Shown here: in pieces, positions 8,363 through 13,989 of the stretch
Position numbering within the stretch: position 1 is the stretch's first letter
Layout: every line of letters starts with the position of its first letter
From: Christensenella sp. UBA7102
GTDB lineage: Bacteria; Bacillota; Clostridia; Christensenellales; UBA1750
DNA: 20,585 nt
Assembly (NCBI GenBank): GCA_002492415.1
Contig: DKYK01000019.1
Location: forward strand, 43,765-64,349
Direction: 5' to 3'
Notes under the pieces: generated by a model
The model's database searches: none
The model's input: the letters and a program-made list of their open reading frames with translations, nothing else
What the model was told of the DNA's origin: nothing
Position numbers and translations under genes: made by a program

Positions 8363-8836
8363 TCATCGCCGCAGCGCGTAGGGAAGGTAGTGCGGCACGC
8401 TCTTGTGCGCCTCCCAGTAGGCCTCCACACCGTGCGCGCGGATCTCCTCATTGCCGTGCAGCCACTGTTCATATACGATGGGCTCAAAGAAGGTGCGGGG
8501 CTTTTCGCAGGGGAATTCCGCGCACAGACCGCAGAAATCCACGCCGTGCGCCAGGGTGCAGTCGGGTACTGTGCAGCCATTGATGCAGCAACCGGCTGTG
8601 CGTCCCGTACGGCAACCGCCGCAGCCCGTGCTGCACAGATGCTCTAGCTGCGCGCGGAATGCGGCAAAGCGCTGTGCGGATTCCGCGCTGTAGGTCGCCT
8701 TGAATTCGGTCATGCCCTTTGTTGCATGCAGCAGCTGGGAGGATAGCTCGGGCAGTATGCCGTATTCATAGCCGGCACAGGTGTGGCACAGCAGCGAGCA
8801 GGGGGCGATACGGGCGAGCAGCTCGGTTTTGTCCAT
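8363..8836 (-). CDS. Cysteine-rich DUF3795 domain protein
   Basis: A 157-residue protein with 13 cysteines and no membrane segment. An N-terminal cluster (PCSLLCHTCAGYEYG, Cys 13, 17 and 20) is followed by a dense central set (LCSTGCGGCRTGRTAGCCIN, then GCTVPDC) and FCGLCAEFPCEK near residue 110. This is the pattern of DUF3795 proteins, thought to bind zinc or another metal cluster. Their function is unknown. ATG 8836 has a GGGAGG ribosome binding site 7 bases upstream. The gene begins 67 bases after the dnaB stop and precedes the TetM-like GTPase on the same strand. No clear terminator or promoter separates it from dnaB, so it may be read from the dnaB promoter. Confidence 0.8.
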   Translation of the reverse strand: MDKTELLARIAPCSLLCHTCAGYEYGILPELSSQLLHATKGMTEFKATYSAESAQRFAAFRAQLEHLCSTGCGGCRTGRTAGCCINGCTVPDCTLAHGVDFCGLCAEFPCEKPRTFFEPIVYEQWLHGNEEIRAHGVEAYWEAHKSVPHYLPYALRR

Positions 8837-8903
8837 GGATGAACCTCCCTTGTGGGCGAATTTCGAGTGCAGCGAGAAATCTCTCAGTACCCTGAAGCGG
8901 CGT

Positions 8904-10235
8904 CTATGGTTGCTGGTCGGCGATGTTGAAGAACTTGGTAAAGCGCGCCTCCCAGCCCAGGCGGATGGTGCCCAGCGGGCCGTTGCGCTGCTTCTGGATG
9001 ATCACCTCCGCGATGTTTTTATCCTCCGTCTCCGGGTTGTAGTAATCCTCGCGGTGCAGGAACATTACGGTATCGGCGTCCTGCTCGATGGCGCCGGAAT
9101 CGCGCAGGTCAGAGAGCATGGGCCGGTGATCCTGGCGCTGCGCCGCGCCGCGCGACAGCTGGGAGCCTACGATGATGGGGATCTTGAGTTCCAGCGCCAT
9201 CAGCTTGAGCTGGCGCGAGAGGTCGGAGACCTCATTTTGGCGACTGTCGGTGCGGTTGGTGCTGGTCATCAGCTGCAGGTAGTCGATCAAAATCAGGTCG
9301 AGGCCATGCTCCATCTGCATGCGACGGCAGCGCGAGCGAATCTCGGGAATGGTAATGGAAGCGGTATCGTCAAAGTAGATGGGGGATTGGGAGAGCGGCC
9401 CCATGGCCTCGGCCAGGTGCATCCAGTCGTCGTCGGACAGACTGCCTTGGCGCACGGACTGCATGTCCACATGCGCTTCAGAGCAGAGCATGCGGTTGGC
9501 CAGCTGCTCGCGCGGCATCTCCAGCGAGAAGAACGCCACCGTCTTGCGACCCACCATCGCCGCGTGCTGCGCAATGTTGAGCATGAACGCGGTCTTGCCC
9601 ATGGACGGGCGCGCGCCCAGCAGGATCAGTTCACCGCCGTGAAAGCCCGTCGTCAGCCGATCCAGCTCCACAAAACCCGAGGGCACGCCCTGCACGCGGC
9701 CCTTGTTGATGTATAGCTCCTCAATGTTTCCGTAGGTTGTGATCAGCGTGGGCTTGATGTGGATCAGCGAATCCTCAGCGCGCTTCATGGAGATGTTGTA
9801 AATTTGCTTTTCCGCGTTGTCCAGGATCTCGGGAACGGTCTTTTCCTCGGCATAGCAGTCGGTGGTCACCTCGGTGCAGGCGCGGATCATGCGGCGCAGG
9901 ATGGACTTTTCTTCCACGATACGCGCGTAGGCCTGCGCATTGGCCGCAGAGGGCATGGAGCGCGACAGCGACACCAGATAGGGCAGACCGCCAATGCCCT
10001 CCATGGTGCCGCGCCGGTTGAGTTCATCGGTCATCGTGACCAGATCCACTGGGCGGCCGGCGGCATAGAGCGCGCACATGGCCTCGAACAGCGCCTTGTG
10101 TACCGAAGAGTAGAAATCCTCAGGCTGCAGCGTCTCCACCGCCATCATCACGGCCTCGCGCTCCAGCATCATCGCGCCCAGCAGGGATTTTTCTGCGTCG
10201 TCACTGTGCGGCGGCACGCGTCCCTCGATGTCCAT
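8904..10235 (-). CDS. dnaB: Replicative DNA helicase DnaB
   Basis: A 443-residue protein, the normal length for DnaB (DnaC in Bacillus nomenclature). The N-terminal domain starts VPPHSDDAEKSLLGAMM, and the linker helix follows. The RecA-like domain has Walker A GARPSMGKTAF (Lys 214), SLEMPREQLANRML, Walker B LILIDYLQLM and the arginine-finger region SDLRDSGAIEQDADTVMFLHR. DnaB unwinds DNA at the replication fork as a hexamer. ATG 10235 was chosen over an upstream in-frame start because GGGAGGG sits 8 bases before it and the protein then matches the family's N-terminus. The gene has its own promoter, overlapping the 3' end of the neighbouring metallohydrolase gene. No rplI gene is adjacent here, unlike in many Bacillota. 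Confidence 0.97.
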   Translation of the reverse strand: MDIEGRVPPHSDDAEKSLLGAMMLEREAVMMAVETLQPEDFYSSVHKALFEAMCALYAAGRPVDLVTMTDELNRRGTMEGIGGLPYLVSLSRSMPSAANAQAYARIVEEKSILRRMIRACTEVTTDCYAEEKTVPEILDNAEKQIYNISMKRAEDSLIHIKPTLITTYGNIEELYINKGRVQGVPSGFVELDRLTTGFHGGELILLGARPSMGKTAFMLNIAQHAAMVGRKTVAFFSLEMPREQLANRMLCSEAHVDMQSVRQGSLSDDDWMHLAEAMGPLSQSPIYFDDTASITIPEIRSRCRRMQMEHGLDLILIDYLQLMTSTNRTDSRQNEVSDLSRQLKLMALELKIPIIVGSQLSRGAAQRQDHRPMLSDLRDSGAIEQDADTVMFLHREDYYNPETEDKNIAEVIIQKQRNGPLGTIRLGWEARFTKFFNIADQQP

Positions 10236-10264
10236 ACTCTGTACCCTCCCGAGAAAAGATAGGC

Positions 10265-10305
10265 AAAAAAACGGCGAGAAGAGAACAAAAGCGTCTCTCC
10301 TCACC
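10265..10305 (-). terminator. Intrinsic terminator of the metallohydrolase gene, overlapping the dnaB transcription start
   Basis: On the - strand GGTGAGGAGAG (10305-10295) can pair with CTCTTCTCGCC (10283-10273) over 11 positions, two of them G-U wobbles. Seven T follow (10271-10265). The left arm starts directly after the dnaB -10 box, so only RNA read through from the upstream metallohydrolase gene carries the whole stem. RNA started at the dnaB promoter (about 10300) lacks the first bases. Confidence 0.65.
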
Positions 10306-10334
10306 ATTATAGCATACGAATCAGATTTCGTAAA
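10306..10334 (-). promoter_or_regulatory. dnaB promoter
   Basis: On the - strand the -35 is TTTACG (10334-10329), followed by a 17-base spacer and -10 TATAAT (10311-10306) preceded by TGC (extended -10). It overlaps the final codons and stop of the upstream metallohydrolase gene. A 6-bp inverted repeat TACGAA/TTCGTA covers the -35 region. The predicted start is near 10300, giving a leader of about 65 bases. Confidence 0.75.
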
Positions 10335-11154
10335 TCACGCCATCGTAGGCGACGTCAAAGCCCTTGGGCCGCGCTGCGGCTTCCAGCTCGTCGTGCAACA
10401 TGTGCCCGTTGTGCGAAAAGTGCGTCAGCACCATGCGGGTGGATGCGTCGATGCTGCCGTTGCGCTCCAGGCGCGCCTTCATTTCAAAGCAGTCCTCGAT
10501 CCCCATGTGGTTGCCGCCGTCTCGATAAGCGCCCATTGTGCAATCCAGCATCGCCAGATCCAGGCGCACCCCCCGCAGTGCGGCCATCGTCTCCGGGACG
10601 AACAACCCGGTATCGTGTCCGTAGAGCATGCGCTTGCCGTGTGCATCCTCGACGAGGTATAAGTAGCACTGCTGGCTACGATCGTGCAACGCGGTCAATG
10701 CGGTGAAGGTATAGCCACCTTCGACTTTTGTCGGGACAAAGGGGACCACGCGCCGGAACTGCACCGGCCCGCCCGGGCCGCCAAAGCCCTGGGTGCCGTG
10801 GTTGATTTGCAGACCCACGCGGTCGTTGCCGTAGACAGTGAGCGCCTCGGGCACGGTGTCGTCCAGCACGCCATAGCCCGGATAGCGGTTGCCCAGGTCC
10901 GCGGCAAAGAGATGATCCTCGTGATCGTGAGAGACGAGCACGGTGTGCACGTTGGTGTAGTCCAGCCCGAACTTCATCTCGTGAAAGTAAGCGTCCGGGG
11001 AGAAATCGATCATCAGCTGGTCGTCAATGATCGCGCCCGAGCGGGTGCGGATGTTCTTTCCGCCGCGGCGCCGCGCCTCTTTGCACCAGGCGCAGGTGCA
11101 GAACATTGCCGGCCAGCCCTCTGCGGCGGCGGTTCCCAGTATTTGCAGCTTCAT
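10321..11154 (-). CDS. MBL-fold metallohydrolase, PhnP/PqqB-like
   Basis: A 277-residue soluble protein. The metallo-beta-lactamase motif is VSHDHEDHLF (His 76, His 78, Asp 80, His 81). Other ligand positions are YGHDTGLF and the C-terminal LTHFSHNGHML. The N-terminus has LGTAAAEGWPAMFCTCAWC with Cys 19, 21 and 24, similar to the CxCxxC site of PhnP (phosphoribosyl cyclic phosphodiesterase). The family cleaves phosphodiester or related bonds; the substrate here is unknown. No C-P lyase (phn) or pqq genes are near, so neither pathway is supported by context. ATG 11154 has an AAGGATG ribosome binding site. It lies 22 bases after the membrane protein gene and probably shares that gene's promoter. 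Confidence 0.85.
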   Translation of the reverse strand: MKLQILGTAAAEGWPAMFCTCAWCKEARRRGGKNIRTRSGAIIDDQLMIDFSPDAYFHEMKFGLDYTNVHTVLVSHDHEDHLFAADLGNRYPGYGVLDDTVPEALTVYGNDRVGLQINHGTQGFGGPGGPVQFRRVVPFVPTKVEGGYTFTALTALHDRSQQCYLYLVEDAHGKRMLYGHDTGLFVPETMAALRGVRLDLAMLDCTMGAYRDGGNHMGIEDCFEMKARLERNGSIDASTRMVLTHFSHNGHMLHDELEAAARPKGFDVAYDGVIYEI

Positions 11155-11176
11155 GGGTTCTCATCCTTTTTTATTT

Positions 11177-11878
11177 TTATGGTTCTCTGTCGGGTTCGTC
11201 CTGCTCCTCATCCCCGGGATTTGCTTCCGCCGCGGCTTCAACCGGGGACGTGAAAACAGTGGGTTCGCATTCGGCTGTCACGGGTTCTTGCTCCTGTGCG
11301 GCGGGCTTGGGCTGCGTATACAGCGGGGGCTGCGCCCAGGTGGAAGAATCGTCGGGCTGGGCTGATTCAACGGGCGCCTGCCTGCGCTCGCGCCTGTTTG
11401 CGCGCGCACCGTGCACCAGCACCGATATACCGATGAAGATGAGAATCAGGGGCAAAATGGTACCGTAATAGGGCTTTAGCACGTCGTTGACCGAAGGAGT
11501 GAGCATCAGGAAGAACAGCACGGAAAACGCCAGCAGCACCAGCGCGGGAACCATGGGCCAATTTCCCACGCGTCGGTATTCGCAGATATGCACAAGGAAG
11601 AAGGCCAGCGAGACGGCCAGCGGCGTTGCCACCATCACATATTGAGGCCCGATGGCCAGCACGTCCAGCAGCGACCAGGCAAGGCCCAGACACAGCAGCA
11701 GAAAACCCGCGATGGACAGGCCGTATTTGCCGCGCGCAACCAAGCGGCCGACGAGCAGCGCTGCGCCCACCAGGGCAAAGAAAGCGCCAAAGGGCAGCGA
11801 CACCCCGGGCAGCGCTTCAACCAGAAAGTAAAGACCCGCGAGAATCAGGATCAGGCCGGGCACAAGATATCTTTTCAT
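11177..11878 (-). CDS. Six-pass membrane protein with charged proline-rich C-terminal tail
   Basis: A 233-residue protein not recognised beyond its topology. Six hydrophobic segments occupy about residues 4-24, 26-47, 51-72, 76-98, 105-125 and 135-155. A basic patch follows (RANRRERR), then a cytoplasmic-looking tail of about 75 residues rich in Pro, Glu and Ala that ends in an acidic stretch (DEEQDEPDREP). The transmembrane part resembles small DUF-type or LiaF-like membrane domains, but this is not a firm match. ATG 11878 was chosen because AGGAGG lies 9 bases upstream, whereas an ATG at 11902 has no such site. It is the first gene of a probable two-gene unit with the metallohydrolase, and is divergent from the lipoprotein gene. 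Confidence 0.75.
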   Translation of the reverse strand: MKRYLVPGLILILAGLYFLVEALPGVSLPFGAFFALVGAALLVGRLVARGKYGLSIAGFLLLCLGLAWSLLDVLAIGPQYVMVATPLAVSLAFFLVHICEYRRVGNWPMVPALVLLAFSVLFFLMLTPSVNDVLKPYYGTILPLILIFIGISVLVHGARANRRERRQAPVESAQPDDSSTWAQPPLYTQPKPAAQEQEPVTAECEPTVFTSPVEAAAEANPGDEEQDEPDREP

Positions 11879-11927
11879 ACGCACAAACCTCCTAGCATGC
11901 AAGGGTCAGCGCCTTGTTGGTGCCCTT

Positions 11928-11956
11928 ATTATACGCCAAATCGCGGGCGCAGACAA
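11928..11956 (-). promoter_or_regulatory. Promoter of the membrane protein/metallohydrolase unit
   Basis: On the - strand TTGTCT (11956-11951), a 17-base spacer and a perfect TATAAT (11933-11928). An 8-bp inverted repeat, CGCCTTGT (11910-11917) and ACAAGGCG (11953-11960), flanks the promoter, with one arm over the -35 and one in the early transcribed region. Confidence 0.65.
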
Positions 11957-11973
11957 GGCGATTCACAATTCCT

Positions 11974-12003
11974 TTCACATTTATTCATGACAGGGAATAG
12001 GAT
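11974..12003 (+). promoter_or_regulatory. Possible promoter of the substrate-binding lipoprotein gene
   Basis: TTCACA (11974-11979), an 18-base spacer and TAGGAT (11998-12003), just upstream of the AAGGAGG ribosome binding site at 12021-12028. The boxes are only moderate matches to the consensus. Confidence 0.4.
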
Positions 12004-12037
12004 AGAGGGAAAAATCCCAACAAGGAGGATACGAGCC

Positions 12038-13033
12038 ATGAGACGAATCATCTGCGCGATACTTGCCGTGCTGCTGCTCGCGCTGCCGCTGGCGGGGTGT
12101 CAGAAGCAGGAGGAACTGACCAAGGTGCGGTTGTATGAGGTGACGCATTCGGTGTTCTATGCGGCGCAGTACATCGCGATGGAGCAGGGCTACTTTGCCG
12201 ACGAGGGCCTCTCCATTGAGCTGACCAACGCGGGCGGCGCGGATAAGGCTATGACGGCGCTGCTGGCCGGCCAGGCGGACATCGCACTGATGGGGCCCGA
12301 GAGCTCCATCTACGTCTACAATGAAGGGCGCGAGGACTTCACCCAGGTGGTGGGGCAGCTGACGCAGTGCGACGGCGCGTTCATCGTGGGCCGCGAACCC
12401 GATGCGGACTTTACATTGGAAAAGCTGCGCGGCAAGTCCATACTGGGCGGTCGTGCGGGCGGCATCCCGCTGATGACGCTGGAGTACGCGCTGCGGCAGG
12501 CGGGCCTTACGCCGGGCGTAGATGTCAACGTCCGCTCCGACGTGCAGTTCAACCTGATGGCGGGCGCTTTTGCGGGCGGAGAGGGCGACTACACCACGCT
12601 GTTTGAGCCTTCAGCAACGGACATGGAACTGGAGGGCAAGTGCTACGTGCTGGCCTCGGTGGGTGAATTGGCGGGCGAGGTGCCCTACACCTGCTATCAG
12701 GTCAGAAAGTCCACGCTGGAGGACGACAGTGAGCTGGTGGAGCGTTTCCTGCGAGCCATCTACCGCGCGCAGCGGTTCGTGGCGGAGAGCGATGCGGCTA
12801 CGGTGGCTCAAGCGCTGGCTCCCGCTTTCTCGGATACCTCGGTGGAGACGTTGGAAAAGGTGGTGGAACGCTACCGCAGCATTGACGCGTTCGCATGCAC
12901 GCCCATCATGCAGAAGGAAGCCTACGAGCGGCTGATGGACATTATGGAGCAGGCGGGCGAGCTGGATGCGCGCGCTCCGTATGAACAGGTCATCAACAAC
13001 AGTGTTGCGGAAAAGATCGTAAGCGAGGGATAA
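12038..13033 (+). CDS. ABC transporter substrate-binding lipoprotein, SsuA/THI5 (NMT1)-like
   Basis: A 331-residue protein. The signal peptide has a basic start (MRR), a hydrophobic core and the lipobox LAGC with lipidated Cys 21. The mature part has the periplasmic-binding fold of the SsuA/TauA/THI5 group: VFYAAQYIAMEQGYFADEGLSIEL, then KAMTALLAGQADIALMGPES, then LRGKSILGGRAGGIPLMTLEYAL. Proteins of this group deliver sulfonates, nitrate, pyrimidine precursors of thiamine or related compounds; the substrate cannot be read here. No ABC permease or ATPase gene is nearby, so it must use a system encoded elsewhere. The start at ATG 12038 follows AAGGAGG by 8-9 bases, and upstream in-frame starts would lack a signal peptide. 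No riboswitch is visible in the short leader. Confidence 0.88.
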   Translation: MRRIICAILAVLLLALPLAGCQKQEELTKVRLYEVTHSVFYAAQYIAMEQGYFADEGLSIELTNAGGADKAMTALLAGQADIALMGPESSIYVYNEGREDFTQVVGQLTQCDGAFIVGREPDADFTLEKLRGKSILGGRAGGIPLMTLEYALRQAGLTPGVDVNVRSDVQFNLMAGAFAGGEGDYTTLFEPSATDMELEGKCYVLASVGELAGEVPYTCYQVRKSTLEDDSELVERFLRAIYRAQRFVAESDAATVAQALAPAFSDTSVETLEKVVERYRSIDAFACTPIMQKEAYERLMDIMEQAGELDARAPYEQVINNSVAEKIVSEG

Positions 13034-13068
13034 CACCGTCCCACGAAGCGCTTTCCCTGAACGACAAG

Positions 13069-13104
13069 GCGGCCTTACTCCCAGGTCAAGCGGAGTAAGG
13101 CCGC
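13069..13104. repeat. Perfect 13-bp hairpin between convergent genes, without T tract
   Basis: GCGGCCTTACTCC (13069-13081) and GGAGTAAGGCCGC (13092-13104) are perfect inverted repeats around a 10-base loop. It lies between the lipoprotein stop (13033) and the stop of the - strand phosphoribosyltransferase-like gene (13140). No run of T follows on either strand. It may terminate transcription in a factor-assisted way or protect 3' ends. Confidence 0.7.
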
Positions 13105-13139
13105 ATGCTGCGTTTAGGATGGCGCGGGAATGCGGGCGA

Positions 13140-13781
13140 TCAGCTGAGTTTGGAATAGCCGTAGGAATTGACCAGCGCGTCGATTTTGTGGTGTGCCTTG
13201 CAGTAGGGGCAATCCTTGGAATCGTAAGAAACGTAATCGGGCAGATCGTGCGGGTCGAAAATGGATACGACCGGATAGCCCCCACAACTATCCTCGGTCG
13301 AGAAGATCGCGGATACGCCCGCTACGTTGCCGCCATAATAGGAAATGGCTTCGATGGCGGCCTGAGCGGTGAAGCCCGTGGTCACGGATGCGGCCAGAAT
13401 CAGCACATGTTTCCCCGAGATCATGGGTTTGATATTGTCGCGGAAGATGAGTTGGCTGCCAGAGGTATGCTCCGGCGTTACCACATAGATGGTCTGATGC
13501 GCATTCATGTTGCGGAAATCGTCGCGCGTTAATTCCTCGGCCAGACATGCGCCGATGACCTCCATACCGTCCAGGCACAGCACGGTATCGATGATGGCGG
13601 TGTGCGCGTAGGCGGAAACCAACGCCTGCGCGACGGCCTGCGCCTCGGAAAGGCGAGTCTTTTGCAGGGTGACGTCGATGTAGTAGTTGATGTGACTGTG
13701 GCTGGTGGCAAAGTGTCCCTTTGCCACACGAAGGTAGAGGTTGGGCCTTTTGGTGGGTAGCTTGACCATGTTCAGCGACAT
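13140..13781 (-). CDS. Orotate phosphoribosyltransferase-like protein with degenerate PRPP loop
   Basis: A 213-residue protein. The N-terminal LRVAKGHFATSHSHINYYID resembles the start of orotate phosphoribosyltransferases, and the type I phosphoribosyltransferase core follows. The PRPP-binding loop reads VLILAASVTTGFT. The two acidic residues normally at the position of Ala 130-Ala 131 are missing while TTG is kept, so catalysis is uncertain; binding or regulation is possible. The C-terminus has DCPYCKAHHKIDALVNSYGY, a CxxC plus His-His candidate metal site. ATG 13781 was chosen for the AAAGGAG site about 10 bases upstream; an in-frame ATG at 13820 lacks one. No other pyrimidine genes are adjacent. 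It has its own promoter with a perfect palindrome in it. Confidence 0.75.
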   Translation of the reverse strand: MSLNMVKLPTKRPNLYLRVAKGHFATSHSHINYYIDVTLQKTRLSEAQAVAQALVSAYAHTAIIDTVLCLDGMEVIGACLAEELTRDDFRNMNAHQTIYVVTPEHTSGSQLIFRDNIKPMISGKHVLILAASVTTGFTAQAAIEAISYYGGNVAGVSAIFSTEDSCGGYPVVSIFDPHDLPDYVSYDSKDCPYCKAHHKIDALVNSYGYSKLS

Positions 13782-13830
13782 GAACACCGCGCTCCTTTCG
13801 GGAAGAAGATGGTAGAGCATCTATACTCAT

Positions 13831-13859
13831 ATTTTAACATAAAATACATGTATTTTCAA
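13831..13859 (-). promoter_or_regulatory. Promoter of the phosphoribosyltransferase-like gene
   Basis: On the - strand TTGAAA (13859-13854), a 17-base spacer and TAAAAT (13836-13831). The predicted start near 13824 gives a leader of about 43 bases. The spacer and part of the -35 are filled by a 16-bp palindrome. Confidence 0.7.
13841..13856. promoter_or_regulatory. Candidate operator: perfect 16-bp palindrome
   Basis: AAAATACATGTATTTT is a perfect palindrome placed between -10 and -35 of the phosphoribosyltransferase-like gene's promoter, overlapping three bases of the -35. A bound repressor there would block polymerase. The AAATAC half-site also recurs in the XRE-flanking region (18293-18298 and 18328-18333). 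Confidence 0.5.
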
Positions 13860-13922
13860 CTGTAAATTAACGAATTGCAAAAAGTTATCGACACAGGTTT
13901 AGCGCAAAACTGCCTTCTCCTC

Positions 13923-13952
13923 TTGCGAAAATGTGGCGCATTGTGCTAAAAT
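13923..13952 (+). promoter_or_regulatory. Promoter of the malQ-glgP fusion gene
   Basis: TTGCGA (13923-13928), an 18-base spacer and TAAAAT (13947-13952) preceded by TGC (extended -10). The predicted start near 13959 gives a leader of about 31 bases to ATG 13990, and rules out the in-frame GTG at 13933 inside the promoter. Confidence 0.65.
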
Positions 13953-13989
13953 GGAACTGGATGAATTTGCAAGAAAGGTGTTGAACCTG

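Noticed and set aside
11588..12037. N-terminal extension of the substrate-binding lipoprotein by 150 codons
   Set aside because: The extension overlaps the divergent membrane protein gene and promoter. ATG 12038 has a strong ribosome binding site and starts a proper lipoprotein signal peptide.
13885..13893. DnaA-box-like TTATCGACA in the AT-rich intergenic region
   Set aside because: It is a single copy with one mismatch and no cluster of boxes or unwinding element, so an origin is not supported despite dnaB about 3.6 kb away.
13933..13989. Earlier GTG start for the malQ-glgP fusion
   Set aside because: It lies inside the -35/-10 spacer of the predicted promoter and has no ribosome binding site; MalQ proteins start as at ATG 13990.
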